This document shows positions 1 through 8,743 of a stretch of DNA of 64,000 bases, one piece after another. How positions within the stretch are numbered: the stretch's first letter is position 1; each line of letters opens with the position of its first letter. This DNA comes from Cardiobacteriaceae bacterium TAE3-ERU3 (GTDB lineage: Bacteria; Pseudomonadota; Gammaproteobacteria; Cardiobacteriales; Cardiobacteriaceae), in NCBI GenBank assembly GCA_019218315.1, contig JAHUUI010000007.1, positions 1 to 64,000 of the forward strand, in the 5' to 3' direction. Position numbers and translations under genes: made by a program. The notes beneath the pieces were generated by a model. That model searched no databases, was not told the DNA's origin, and worked only from the letters and a program-made list of their open reading frames with translations.

Positions 1-34
1 GCACAAACTATCTTATTTTGTTGTTAAAGATCTG
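1..34 (-). other. rRNA operon leader with boxA-like element (16S gene off the left edge)
   Basis: Read on the minus strand, positions 34 to 21 give GCAGATCTTTAACAA, which closely matches the boxA antitermination element TGCTCTTTAACA found upstream of 16S rRNA genes. The next bases (AAATAAGATAGTTTGTGC) also resemble the sequence that follows boxA in enterobacterial rrn leaders. The 16S gene itself would lie beyond position 1 and is not visible. In many relatives folP is followed by glmM; here an rRNA operon seems to follow instead. Confidence 0.65.
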
Positions 35-80
35 CTTCATTAGTGCCGCCTTAGTGGCCGCCCCGTGAAGCGAGAGGCGT

Positions 81-108
81 ATTATAGACATTTCTCATGC
101 CTACGCAA
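81..108 (-). promoter_or_regulatory. Probable rRNA operon promoter
   Basis: On the minus strand there is a -35 box TTGCGT (108-103), a 16 bp spacer and a perfect -10 box TATAAT (86-81). A GC-rich discriminator (ACGCCTCTCGC) follows, as is typical of stringently controlled stable-RNA promoters. An AT-rich stretch at 121-140 lies upstream and could act as an UP element. The promoter sits about 45 bases before the boxA-like element, which supports an rRNA operon reading leftward. Confidence 0.65.
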
Positions 109-113
109 GCCTC

Positions 114-150
114 AGCGCCAAAAAAAAATTATATTATTTCTTTTGGCGCT
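114..150 (+). terminator. Inverted repeat, possible terminator
   Basis: A perfect 10-bp inverted repeat (AGCGCCAAAA at 114-123 and TTTTGGCGCT at 141-150) encloses an AT-rich loop. It is followed on the plus strand by a T-rich stretch, so it could stop transcription arriving from the left. On the minus strand it lies between the folP stop codon and the rRNA promoter but has no T-run after it, so termination of folP there is less certain. Confidence 0.45.
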
Positions 151-165
151 GTTTTTAATATATTT

Positions 166-1002
166 TTACTTTGAATTTTTGAGCGCTTTAACCATTTTCA
201 AGGCATCCCCTGTCTCTTTTACGTCATGCACCCTAACTACCGCAGCGCCTAGCCAAGCCCCTAATGCTGCCAATGTAACACTGCCATGCAAGCGCTGCTC
301 AACTGGAGCATCGCCGAGGTAGTACCCGATAGTTGATTTACGAGACACTCCAATCAATTTTGGCAATGCTGGTACAAAAGATGCAATTTGCTTAATCAGC
401 ATCATATTCTGCGAAGGATTTTTCCCAAAACCAAAACCAGGATCAACAATAATCCGATTTTGGGCAACACCTGCTTTTTCAGCACTTATTATGCGCTCTT
501 CCAGATAACGCTCTACCTCACCGACCACGTCACTATATTGGGTATTAGTTTGCATATTTTCAGGCATACCGCGCATATGCATGATGCACAATGCACAATT
601 TGAGGCTGCGGCAGTCGCTAGCGCTCCATCATCTTCAAAGCCATGTACATCATTAATCATGTCTACACCAAGCTCCAGCACCGCACGCATCACTGCTGTT
701 TTTTTTGTATCTATTGAAATTGGAACACGCCCATCTCTCACCAACACCTCTACCACTGGTAATAAACGTGCAAGTTCTTCTTCAATGGATACAGCCTTTG
801 ACCCAGGACGGGTAGACTCCGCACCAACATCAATAATATCGACTCCTTCGTCAATCATCTTCGCCGCACGCTCCAAAGCTGCTTGCGGTGTGACAAAATG
901 ACCACCATCCGAAAATGAATCGGGCGTGCAATTCAGCACGCCCATAATTTTGGTTTCACTTAGATCAAGCTGGAAACGACCAGCTCGCAAATAGTTAGAC
1001 AT
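166..1002 (-). CDS. folP: Dihydropteroate synthase
   Basis: This enzyme condenses 6-hydroxymethyl-dihydropterin pyrophosphate with p-aminobenzoate in cytoplasmic folate synthesis and is the sulfonamide target. The 278-residue product has the expected TIM-barrel motifs: GVLNCTPDSFSDGG near residues 21-34, DVGAESTRPGS at 58-68, INDV near 116, DPGFGFGK at 187-194, GVSRKS at 218-223 and RVHDV near 257. Length is normal for the family. It starts 5 bases after the ftsH stop codon, so the two are almost certainly co-transcribed, matching the conserved rlmE-ftsH-folP order of gammaproteobacteria. Confidence 0.97.
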   Translation of the reverse strand: MSNYLRAGRFQLDLSETKIMGVLNCTPDSFSDGGHFVTPQAALERAAKMIDEGVDIIDVGAESTRPGSKAVSIEEELARLLPVVEVLVRDGRVPISIDTKKTAVMRAVLELGVDMINDVHGFEDDGALATAAASNCALCIMHMRGMPENMQTNTQYSDVVGEVERYLEERIISAEKAGVAQNRIIVDPGFGFGKNPSQNMMLIKQIASFVPALPKLIGVSRKSTIGYYLGDAPVEQRLHGSVTLAALGAWLGAAVVRVHDVKETGDALKMVKALKNSK

Positions 1003-1007
1003 TTAAC

Positions 1008-2975
1008 TCATCCTGCAAAATTAGCATTCGATCCACCTTTCGGTGAACTGTCATTCTCAATAACCGGATGATCGCCTCCAATGATGATACCATCGCGGCG
1101 ATTGCTATCATCACTGCCATTGCCATCATCTGTAGAAGAGTCCGTCCAATCTTTAGGCTCACGAACAGGACGACGATTCATCAAGTCATCGATCTGATCT
1201 TCATCGATGGTTTCATACTTAACCAGTGCTTTGGTCATCTCATGCAAAATATCCATATTATCTTTAAGGATTTGCTCAGCACGATCATAGTTACGATCAA
1301 TAATGGCTCGAATTTCTGTATCGATCATATGCGCTGTTTCATCGGATACATTTTTATGCTGAGTAACCGAACGTCCTAAGAAGACTTCATTTTCTTCTTC
1401 ACCATAAGCCAATGGACCGAGCTTATCTGACAAACCCCATTGCGTCACCATATTACGTGCAATAGAGGTGGCACGTTCAATATCATTAGATGCACCTGTC
1501 GACACATGATCGTGACCATAAATTAGCTCTTCAGCGATCCGACCACCATAGAGACTGGATATCTGACTCTCTAGGCGCTCACGCGAGTAGCTATAACGAT
1601 CCTGCTCAGGCAGGAACATCGTTACACCCAATGCCCGACCACGAGGAATGATAGTCACTTTATACACAGGGTCGTGTGATGGAACGATGCGACCAACGAT
1701 ACAGTGTCCAGCTTCGTGATAAGCAGTCATTTCTTTCTCTGCATCACTCATCACCATTGAACGGCGCTCTGCACCCATCATAATTTTATCTTTCGCATCC
1801 TCCATGTCTTGCATGGTGATGGTTTTACGATCACGACGTGCAGCAAAAAGTGCAGCTTCGTTAACCAAGTTAGCCAAATCGGCACCTGAAAAACCAGGTG
1901 TACCACGTGCAATATCACGAGCCTTGACGTCGTCATCAATTGGCTTCTTGCGCATATGCACTTTAAGGATTTGCTCACGTCCTTTGAGGTCTGGTAAGCC
2001 GACCACAACCTGACGGTCAAAACGGCCAGGGCGCAATAATGCAGGATCGAGTACATCCGGACGGTTGGTTGCCGCAATCACAATCACACCTTCGTTGCCT
2101 TCGAAGCCATCCATTTCAACCAGCAACTGGTTCAGTGTTTGCTCACGCTCATCGTGCCCACCACCAACACCAGCACCACGTTGTCGACCGACAGCATCGA
2201 TCTCATCGATGAAAATAATACAAGGCGCATGCTTTTTCGCTTGCTCGAACATATCACGAACACGCGACGCACCGACACCAACAAACATCTCAACAAAATC
2301 AGAACCCGAAATAGTAAAGAAAGGCACTTTAGCTTCACCTGCGATGGCTCTTGCGAGTAACGTCTTACCGGTACCAGGAGGACCGACCATCAAAACGCCA
2401 CGAGGAATCTGACCGCCAAGATGACTAAATTTGGTTGGATCACGCAAGAACTCAACCATCTCAACGACATCCTCTTTGGCTTCTTCAGCACCTGCAACAT
2501 CAGCAAAAGTCACTTTGATTTTATCTTCAGGAATCAGTTTGGCACGGCTTTTGCCAAAAGAAAATGCGCCGCCTTTGCCACCACCGCCCTGCATTTGTCG
2601 AGTGACAAAAATGAACAGTGCGATCAAAATGATGATCGGCAACAAATTGATCAGAATCTTGCTGAGCAGGCTTTCTTTTTCAATTGGATCAGCACTAATA
2701 GTCACATTGTGATTGCGCAGATCACCGATAAGTGCAGCTGTATTCACTTCTGGGTTGTTAGTAACGAAGCGCTTGCCAGAGTTATCAGTAAAGTTGATCT
2801 TCATCTCTTGCAGATCAATATCTGCAGCTCTTACCTGACCATCCTCAACTTGATCCAAAAACTGGGAGTAACTAACTTCTCGGGTATTGCCCTTTAATCC
2901 CAGATTATCTACTTCACCCACCAAAAATAGAAACAGCAAGATCAAGCCGCCCCAAATTAATATGGATTTTTTCAT
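1008..2975 (-). CDS. ftsH: ATP-dependent zinc metalloprotease FtsH
   Basis: FtsH is the membrane-anchored AAA+ protease that degrades misfolded membrane proteins and regulators such as LpxC. The 655-residue product has two membrane segments (about 5-20 and 108-124), Walker A GPPGTGKT at 198-205, Walker B IIFIDEID at 253-260, a second region of homology [11 protein letters not shown] at 311-321 and the zinc motif HEAGH at 420-424. The C-terminus is glycine-, serine- and asparagine-rich. I chose the start at 2975 ([10 protein letters not shown]) because it places the first helix at the N-terminus; a longer frame to 3038 adds 21 residues that do not belong to the family. rlmE ends 31 bases upstream. 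Confidence 0.96.
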   Translation of the reverse strand: MKKSILIWGGLILLFLFLVGEVDNLGLKGNTREVSYSQFLDQVEDGQVRAADIDLQEMKINFTDNSGKRFVTNNPEVNTAALIGDLRNHNVTISADPIEKESLLSKILINLLPIIILIALFIFVTRQMQGGGGKGGAFSFGKSRAKLIPEDKIKVTFADVAGAEEAKEDVVEMVEFLRDPTKFSHLGGQIPRGVLMVGPPGTGKTLLARAIAGEAKVPFFTISGSDFVEMFVGVGASRVRDMFEQAKKHAPCIIFIDEIDAVGRQRGAGVGGGHDEREQTLNQLLVEMDGFEGNEGVIVIAATNRPDVLDPALLRPGRFDRQVVVGLPDLKGREQILKVHMRKKPIDDDVKARDIARGTPGFSGADLANLVNEAALFAARRDRKTITMQDMEDAKDKIMMGAERRSMVMSDAEKEMTAYHEAGHCIVGRIVPSHDPVYKVTIIPRGRALGVTMFLPEQDRYSYSRERLESQISSLYGGRIAEELIYGHDHVSTGASNDIERATSIARNMVTQWGLSDKLGPLAYGEEENEVFLGRSVTQHKNVSDETAHMIDTEIRAIIDRNYDRAEQILKDNMDILHEMTKALVKYETIDEDQIDDLMNRRPVREPKDWTDSSTDDGNGSDDSNRRDGIIIGGDHPVIENDSSPKGGSNANFAG

Positions 2976-3006
2976 ATCGTTCAAAATAATTTCCTCTTCA
3001 AAGTGA

Positions 3007-3639
3007 TCACCGACCGTTACCCTTAAATCCTTTAGCAAGCAAATATGTTTCTTGACTACGCTGCCTTGATGCTTGAGGTTTTCTCGTTAAAACAGCGGTA
3101 AAATCCTGTTTAAGCGAACGCATTAGTGTATCAAAACCAGGGCCATGAAAAACCTTGGTTAATAAATTGCCATCACGCTTTAAGTGTGAACAAGCAAACT
3201 CAACTGCAAGCTCGACCAAATGCATGCTTTTGGCCTGATCAGCCGACTTTATTCCACTGGTATTGGGGGCCATATCAGAAATTACAAGGTCAATTGCAAC
3301 ATCACTGCCCAAAGTTTTCTCAAGCTCATCGAGTACTGACTGCTCACGAAAATCACCTTGGATGAAAGTTACATCTGGCAATGAATCCATAGGCAAAATA
3401 TCCAGTGCAAAAATATGACCTCGCCCCTGCATACATTCCGCCACATACTGCGACCACCCTCCCGGCGCCGCACCTAGCTCAACTATAGTCATGCCTGGCT
3501 TGATCAATTTATCTTTTGCTTGAATTTCTTTGAGTTTATACACCGCACGAGAGCGATACCCCTCCTCTCGAGCCTGCTGTACGTACATATCATTATGATG
3601 TTCTTTTAGCCAGCGTTTACTGGTTTTACTGCGTGCCAT
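3007..3639 (-). CDS. rlmE: 23S rRNA (uridine2552-2'-O)-methyltransferase
   Basis: RlmE (RrmJ/FtsJ) methylates the 2'-OH of U2552 in the ribosomal A-loop late in 50S assembly. The 210-residue product has the SAM-binding motif [13 protein letters not shown] at 53-65 and the catalytic tetrad: an N-terminal lysine (K35 or K37), D122 in LVISDMAP, K162 in LTKVFHG and E197 in SQETYL. Length is typical. It is the first gene of the rlmE-ftsH-folP run and is divergent from yhbY, 50 bases away, a pairing conserved in many gammaproteobacteria. Confidence 0.96.
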   Translation of the reverse strand: MARSKTSKRWLKEHHNDMYVQQAREEGYRSRAVYKLKEIQAKDKLIKPGMTIVELGAAPGGWSQYVAECMQGRGHIFALDILPMDSLPDVTFIQGDFREQSVLDELEKTLGSDVAIDLVISDMAPNTSGIKSADQAKSMHLVELAVEFACSHLKRDGNLLTKVFHGPGFDTLMRSLKQDFTAVLTRKPQASRQRSQETYLLAKGFKGNGR

Positions 3640-3689
3640 GTATTGGTTCTGCTATGCTGTAGGTTTTTACGATCGAACAGGATACTGCA

Positions 3690-3986
3690 ATGTTAAACAA
3701 AGCCCAAATTCGTCATCTCAAAGCACTGGCACATCATCTGCAACCAGTCATATTAATCGGCAGCAATGGCATTACTGATGCTGTAGATAAAGAAATTAAT
3801 AACGCATTAATTTCTCATGAATTAATCAAAGTAAAACTTGGCAACCTTGATGATACTGAGCAAGCTAAAATGATTGAGCATATCAGTACGGAACAACATG
3901 CAGAGTGTGTTCAAAAAATTGGCCACACCGCCGTTTTTTTCCGTCGCAACCCTGAAAAACCAAAAATTGAGCTACCAAAAAAATAA
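3690..3986 (+). CDS. yhbY: CRM-domain RNA-binding protein YhbY
   Basis: This 98-residue single-domain CRM/YhbY protein binds pre-50S ribosomal particles. It shows the family features: an N-terminal LKALAHHLQPVILIG segment, the GxxG-like loop at GSNGITDAV, and ELIKVKLGN before the C-terminal strand VFFRRNPEKPKIELPKK. It diverges from rlmE, so both probably start from promoters in the 50-base gap. AGGAT lies 6 bases before its ATG. A strong terminator follows directly at 3994. Confidence 0.93.
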   Translation: MLNKAQIRHLKALAHHLQPVILIGSNGITDAVDKEINNALISHELIKVKLGNLDDTEQAKMIEHISTEQHAECVQKIGHTAVFFRRNPEKPKIELPKK

Positions 3987-3993
3987 TTTTTTG

Positions 3994-4026
3994 AATGGCG
4001 TCTTTTAGCAGACGCCATTTTTTAGA
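3994..4026. terminator. Bidirectional rho-independent terminator
   Basis: A perfect 10-bp stem (AATGGCGTCT and AGACGCCATT, loop of six) is preceded by A-rich and followed by T-rich sequence. It lies between the convergent yhbY and aminotransferase genes and probably serves both. Confidence 0.9.
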
Positions 4027-4035
4027 CAGTTCAAA

Positions 4036-5295
4036 TTATTGCTGCGACAGCAGCTTCTCTCCACATACTTGCTGAACAACTGCAACCAACACATCAGCTG
4101 CCAAAGCAACATCATCTAACGACGGGAAAGATGGTGCAATACGAATATTGCTGTCCTTTTCATCACGTCCATATGGAAACGCAGAACCAGCCGGTGTCAA
4201 CTTTAAACCTAATTCAGCACATTTGGCTACCACTTCTTTTGCACACCCTGGCAAAACATCTAAGCTAATAAAATACCCACCCTTAGGGTTGGTCCATTTA
4301 GCCAAACCAGTATTGCCAAGCCCACTTTCCAACCGCTCAAGCATCTTGGAAAAGCGTGGTTGAAGCAGCTCCGCATGACGCTTCATATGCTCTTCGACCC
4401 CATAACGCTCAAAAAAACGAATATGGCGCAACTGATTTACCTTATCTGGCCCGATGGTCTGAAAACCAAAATGCTTGACCAGCCACGCTACATTTTCAGG
4501 ACTTGAAAGAATGGCAGAAACACCAGAGCCCGCGAAAGTGATTTTTGATGTTGAAGCAAACATGACCACACGCTGTGGATGACCTGCTGCACGGCATGCT
4601 TCAAAAATATCCGCTAGCTGTTCATGTTCGTCACCAAGATGGTGAACACAATAAGCATTGTCCCAGAAAATACGGAAACCATCTGCTGCTGTCTGCATTG
4701 TGGCCAAACGGCGAACCACATCATCACTATAGGTTATACCTGTTGGATTAGAATACTTAGGCACGCACCACATACCCTTGATACTGTTATCAGAAGAAAC
4801 CAGCGCTTCGACTGCATCCATATCAGGACCATTCTCATCCATGCCAACGGCTATCATCTCGACACCCAAATGCTCACAAACTGCAAAATGGCGATCATAA
4901 CCAGGCACAGGACAAATAAATTTCGCTTGTTGTTTACCCCATGGTGGACGCGCCTCACCAGCACCATAGCGCAAATAGGTTGAAATCGTATCGTGCATCA
5001 AGTTAAGGCTAGAATTCCCACCAATCAAGACACTCTCTTGCGAACTGGCGCCCGTCATATCACGGAATAACGCCTTCATTTCTTCCAAACCATCAATACC
5101 GCCATAATTTCGCACATCAGGTTGGTAAGCGCGAAGATCATCAGCTGACAAAATATCCAGAATAGGCATTGATAAATCAAGCTGCTGCTGACTCGGTTTC
5201 CCACGCGTTATATCCAGTGCCAATTTTTTATTAGCAAACTCATCAATTTTAGACTGTGCTTCAGAAACAATCTGCTCAAGCGCCATTTTATCCAT
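4036..5295 (-). CDS. PLP-dependent aminotransferase, probable aspartate aminotransferase (Asp_aminotransf/MocR-like subgroup)
   Basis: The 419-residue product is a fold-type I aminotransferase. With the start at 5295, the PLP-contacting motifs are SNPTG near residue 183, WDNAYC near 212 and the Schiff-base lysine in ASTSKITFAGSG at K251. The N-terminal DITRGKPS pattern resembles a subgroup of aspartate aminotransferases (e.g. from Corynebacterium), so aspartate/2-oxoglutarate is the likely substrate pair; this is inferred from family resemblance. AAGGAT sits 5 bases before the ATG at 5295; an upstream in-frame start at 5337 lacks such a site. It converges on yhbY across a shared terminator. 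Confidence 0.85.
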   Translation of the reverse strand: MDKMALEQIVSEAQSKIDEFANKKLALDITRGKPSQQQLDLSMPILDILSADDLRAYQPDVRNYGGIDGLEEMKALFRDMTGASSQESVLIGGNSSLNLMHDTISTYLRYGAGEARPPWGKQQAKFICPVPGYDRHFAVCEHLGVEMIAVGMDENGPDMDAVEALVSSDNSIKGMWCVPKYSNPTGITYSDDVVRRLATMQTAADGFRIFWDNAYCVHHLGDEHEQLADIFEACRAAGHPQRVVMFASTSKITFAGSGVSAILSSPENVAWLVKHFGFQTIGPDKVNQLRHIRFFERYGVEEHMKRHAELLQPRFSKMLERLESGLGNTGLAKWTNPKGGYFISLDVLPGCAKEVVAKCAELGLKLTPAGSAFPYGRDEKDSNIRIAPSFPSLDDVALAADVLVAVVQQVCGEKLLSQQ

Positions 5296-5390
5296 ACAAT
5301 ATCCTTTACATAAATCAACTGTTAATCTGACAATCAACCAAAGCGATATGATACTGCATTCAGATGCCGTGCTGTAACTGATAATAACTT

Positions 5391-5426
5391 TTTTATAAAA
5401 AAGGCAGGATTAATATCCTGCCTTTT
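5391..5426 (-). terminator. Rho-independent terminator of the TbpB-like lipoprotein gene
   Basis: A 12-bp stem (AAAAGGCAGGAT and ATCCTGCCTTTT, loop TAAT) lies 26 bases after the lipoprotein stop codon. On the minus strand it is followed by a T-rich tract. Confidence 0.88.
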
Positions 5427-5452
5427 AAGACACTATCTATTCAGTGAGTCAT

Positions 5453-6676
5453 TTAACGCTTTGCGCCAAAGCCTCCGACATATTGCGTAGTATCATTTTG
5501 TAGGCCGTATACACCCCCAACCTCTTCCGCATTTGGCCCATAGAATTGGCCTTCAATATGCCCATTTAGGCCTCCTGCTGTATTAGCCTTTCCTTCAAAA
5601 CGATTCTTGCCAGCCCATGTAGCACTTGCAGACACATTTAAATCTGGACGCTCTTGAATAATGTGCTCTCCCCCTTTGAGGGTATGGAGTATTGCAGACC
5701 CAGTAGTTTTATAATCCAGAGTCCTAGCCCCAAAATCCACATCAATTATATTTTCACTAGTTACTTGATTACCATTATAAAATGCATGAGAGATACCATT
5801 ATAGGTGAAGCTATTTTGATTAGGCAGTTGGGCTGTATTATCGCCAATTGTCTGATAACCAACAACTTGATCACGCAAATTTCCTAAAAGTGGATCTCTA
5901 CTAGTAGAAAGATAATAACCAAAAGTTTGGAAGCTCCATCCAGCCACAGATGGGTCACGATAATATGAGTTCAAATATTCTGGCGCTTTTTGCCCTGGCG
6001 GGCTGATATCTATTACTTTAAATCCAAGTACGCCGTTAAACTTTCTATCAACCACACCACCATAATCAACTAAGCTACCATCAGGCATTCGTTTTTTATT
6101 AATCTTTGCAACCCCAAGATCCATAGACGGCTGATTACCCAAGTCAACCGTTGACCATGACTTAAGAATTAAAATACGGTCATTAATATCCCGAATCACT
6201 CTTTTCCCATCACCAGGAAATTGAGACTCTATTTTGTTAGCCCATGCATTCAAGTGAGCCTTCTGCGGATTGTCCTCCTCTAATTTATCAGCTTGCTCAC
6301 GAAGTTTCTCTACAAATTTGACAGCATTTTCATCGCGACAGTCTGCCCCCCAACCACATACTTCACTAACCATAGCAGGTTGGTTAAAACGTACTTCATT
6401 GCTTGTATTGGGAGGAATGGCAATATTTGCTGATCCTCTATTAGCAATCGAAGCCACACTGGGGTTTACCTGCTGTCCTTTTCCGGACATATCCGACAAA
6501 AATACATTTACTGTTGGAACGACTTCTCCTCCAGCAGGATCAGAAGTACTAGTAGTACTACCTGTTTGTGAAGACTTAGGAACACCTAGAAAACTAGCTT
6601 CTCCTCCGCCGCATGCATTAAGAGCAGTAGCACATAATGTACTAATAGCAAGTAATTTAAAGCCATTAATTTTATT
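5453..6676 (-). CDS. Surface lipoprotein with a TbpB-like C-terminal barrel
   Basis: The product begins MNKINGFKLLAIST and has a lipobox LNAC with the acylated cysteine at residue 23, then a Gly/Ser/Thr-rich linker to about residue 60. The C-terminal third is beta-rich and ends with FYGPNAEEVGGVYG (about 379-392), a hallmark of the TbpB/Slam-dependent eight-stranded barrel (Pfam TbpB_B_D). Relatives are surface-exposed lipoproteins that bind host iron or heme proteins or complement regulators, exported by Slam translocons. No Slam gene, TonB receptor or partner lies nearby, so the ligand is unknown. It is monocistronic with its own terminator. The ATG is at 6679 in the genome numbering of the first base of the codon. 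Confidence 0.78.
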   Translation of the reverse strand, partial: NKINGFKLLAISTLCATALNACGGGEASFLGVPKSSQTGSTTSTSDPAGGEVVPTVNVFLSDMSGKGQQVNPSVASIANRGSANIAIPPNTSNEVRFNQPAMVSEVCGWGADCRDENAVKFVEKLREQADKLEEDNPQKAHLNAWANKIESQFPGDGKRVIRDINDRILILKSWSTVDLGNQPSMDLGVAKINKKRMPDGSLVDYGGVVDRKFNGVLGFKVIDISPPGQKAPEYLNSYYRDPSVAGWSFQTFGYYLSTSRDPLLGNLRDQVVGYQTIGDNTAQLPNQNSFTYNGISHAFYNGNQVTSENIIDVDFGARTLDYKTTGSAILHTLKGGEHIIQERPDLNVSASATWAGKNRFEGKANTAGGLNGHIEGQFYGPNAEEVGGVYGLQNDTTQYVGGFGAKR

Positions 6677-6798
6677 CATATCTATTCCCTTATCACTATA
6701 TTCCTATTTTATAACAATCTACAATCATAAGTTTTTAATCACCTTTAGCCTAAGACTATAAGCTAGTTATGTAACTCTTACAAGAATTTAAATTACGC

Positions 6799-7305
6799 TC
6801 AAAAATGTAATACCCAATAGGTAACACCGAGCCACTGATTATTTTTAAAGCCTACATCATGAAATACAGCTTGTTTCTTAAACCCCAGTTTTTCATGTAA
6901 ACGCTCACTGGCAATATTACCCAGAGTTGGTACGCCAAATAAGACTTTTACATAGCCTTCTTCACGCAGTACTTCAATTAATTTTTGATATAGCGCTGTA
7001 CCTAAGCCTTTACAAATCTGTGGGTCTCGCTGGTGATCGAGATAGATAGTACTTTCATAAGTATGGGCATAGGCAGCCAGACTATGCCACGGCTTTGCGT
7101 ATGCATAACCAACAACCCGCCCATCCAACTCTGCAACAAAATAAGGGGATTTTTTACGGATTTTCTCTGCACGCTCAGCGATTTCCCTGACGCTAACTGG
7201 CTCCGTCTCAAAAGAGATATTTGTATCCAGCACATAGTAGTTATAGATACGACAAATATCAGCCGCGTCACTCTCTTGATATTGGCGAATATACCATTCA
7301 GGCAT
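6799..7305 (-). CDS. GNAT N-acetyltransferase, phosphinothricin/methionine-sulfone acetyltransferase type
   Basis: The 168-residue product is an acetyl-CoA-dependent N-acetyltransferase. It has the family opening IRxYxxSDAxDICRIYNYYV, the SFETEP segment, GYAYAKPW, TYESTIYLD and the acetyl-CoA loop in QICKGLGTALY, then LHEKLGFKKQAVFHDVGFK. This pattern is typical of the Pat/MnaT (YncA) group acting on amino-acid analogues such as phosphinothricin or methionine sulfone; the true substrate cannot be read from sequence. I chose the ATG at 7305, which overlaps the DUF808 stop codon by 8 bases and suggests translational coupling. A longer frame to 7371 would run into DUF808. Confidence 0.85.
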   Translation of the reverse strand: MPEWYIRQYQESDAADICRIYNYYVLDTNISFETEPVSVREIAERAEKIRKKSPYFVAELDGRVVGYAYAKPWHSLAAYAHTYESTIYLDHQRDPQICKGLGTALYQKLIEVLREEGYVKVLFGVPTLGNIASERLHEKLGFKKQAVFHDVGFKNNQWLGVTYWVLHF

Positions 7306-8236
7306 GCTGTTTTTTTGCAGGTTTACCACGCAGCTTTCCCCATAGTGCAGTAAGAGGTGCAACCAAAGCATACACCGCTAATCCTACCAAGATACCAACA
7401 GCGATATCAGCTAAGGCCGTCAACAACCATGATAGGCCAATCTGAATAGTTTCAAGCCAATGGGCAATCGTGTGATGAATAGCTGGTACGCCTTCAACCC
7501 AAATATGCCCCCCGACAATAAACATGGCTATTGTGCCAATGACTGAAAGTGCCTTCAGCATACGTGGGGCAAACCACAGAAGACCACGACCAACTTTGTG
7601 CATCAAGCCAACGCGGTTTTCGACCCAATATTTACCGACATCGTCCATCTTGACAATCATCGCAACCACGCCGTAAACCAAAAAAGTAATCAGCAATGCA
7701 ATGATACTTAATGCAATGATATTCATGGTCAAAGACATATCGTATTTGAGAATTTCTCCCAATGCGATCACGATAATTTCTGCTGAGAGAATAAAGTCCG
7801 TACGGATTGCACCACGGATTTTAGCGCGCTCAAACTCAACAAAGTTTATAGCCTGAGCATTGGCCGCAACACGCAGGGCACGGCGCTCAATCTCCTGCTG
7901 ACGATGAAATAGAATGTGCATCACTTTTTCTATCCCTTCATAGCAAAGATACGCACCACCTACCATCAGTAAATACGGCACGACCCACGGCACAAAAAAG
8001 GACAGCAGTAACGCGATTGGCACCAAAATTACTTTATTGACAATCGAGCCTTTTGCAACCGCCCAAACTACTGGAAGCTCACGCTTGGCACTAATTCCAG
8101 TCAATTGATTGGCATTAAGCGCCAGATCATCGCCCAAAACGCCAGCTGTCTTTTTGGTTGCGGCTTTAGTAAGTAGTGCAACGTCGTCCAACAGTGCGGC
8201 AATGTCATCAAACAGGGCGAAAAAACTGGCGGCCAT
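7298..8236 (-). CDS. yedI: DUF808 inner-membrane protein (YedI family)
   Basis: The 312-residue product begins MAASFFALFDDIAALLDDVA and contains the family-typical KTAGVLGDDLALNA segment, followed by several hydrophobic helices (about 70-100, 150-180, 185-210, 230-255 and 275-300). It matches the YedI/DUF808 family of inner-membrane proteins of unknown function. It lies 3 bases after ybeY and overlaps the acetyltransferase gene, so it belongs to the miaB-phoH-ybeY transcription unit. In many gammaproteobacteria corC/ybeX stands in this place. Confidence 0.88.
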   Translation of the reverse strand: MAASFFALFDDIAALLDDVALLTKAATKKTAGVLGDDLALNANQLTGISAKRELPVVWAVAKGSIVNKVILVPIALLLSFFVPWVVPYLLMVGGAYLCYEGIEKVMHILFHRQQEIERRALRVAANAQAINFVEFERAKIRGAIRTDFILSAEIIVIALGEILKYDMSLTMNIIALSIIALLITFLVYGVVAMIVKMDDVGKYWVENRVGLMHKVGRGLLWFAPRMLKALSVIGTIAMFIVGGHIWVEGVPAIHHTIAHWLETIQIGLSWLLTALADIAVGILVGLAVYALVAPLTALWGKLRGKPAKKQHA

Positions 8237-8239
8237 AAA

Positions 8240-8740
8240 TTAATTACTCTCTTCTTTTTTTACTGTACCGCACTCGATTGCATAAGGATCAGGAAAGCCC
8301 AGCTTTGCAAGAATCTTTCGCTCAGTTGATTCCATCACTTCTGCATCATTATCCTCAATGTGATCAAAGCCCATCAAGTGTAAAAAGCCGTGAATAACAA
8401 TGTGTGCCCAATGTTGCTCCATGGTTTTCCTCTGCGCTTTGGCCTCCTGATTAACCACATTCACAGCGATAACAACATCACCGAGCAAGCGCGGCTCTTC
8501 CGGCAAATCCCAATCGCAAGGGAAAGCCAATACATTGGTCGGCTTACGTTTATCACGATACTCGTCATTGAGCTCTGTGATTTCATCATCATCGACCAAG
8601 CGTACAGTCACTTCCAGTGCTTCGTCATGTTCAAGCACTTCAAGTGCCGTATCTAGCCAACGCTGCAAGCGTTTTTCGCCAGGGTACAGCCAGTCATCGG
8701 GTACATCTTCTACCTGATAGTCAATAACGATTGGCGTCAT
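8240..8740 (-). CDS. ybeY: Endoribonuclease YbeY
   Basis: YbeY is a zinc-dependent RNase involved in 16S rRNA 3'-end maturation and ribosome quality control. The 166-residue product has the family zinc motif HGFLHLMGFDH with ligands H117, H121 and H127, the preceding NVLAFP block near 69-74 and GDVVIA near 87-92. It follows phoH by 3 bases, the conserved phoH-ybeY arrangement. Length is normal and the C-terminal tail is charged. Confidence 0.96.
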   Translation of the reverse strand: MTPIVIDYQVEDVPDDWLYPGEKRLQRWLDTALEVLEHDEALEVTVRLVDDDEITELNDEYRDKRKPTNVLAFPCDWDLPEEPRLLGDVVIAVNVVNQEAKAQRKTMEQHWAHIVIHGFLHLMGFDHIEDNDAEVMESTERKILAKLGFPDPYAIECGTVKKEESN

Positions 8741-8743
8741 TTA

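Noticed and set aside
65-322. Plus-strand open frame antisense to folP with a hydrophobic stretch
   Set aside because: It is the shadow of folP and the AT-rich region beside it; no ribosome site.
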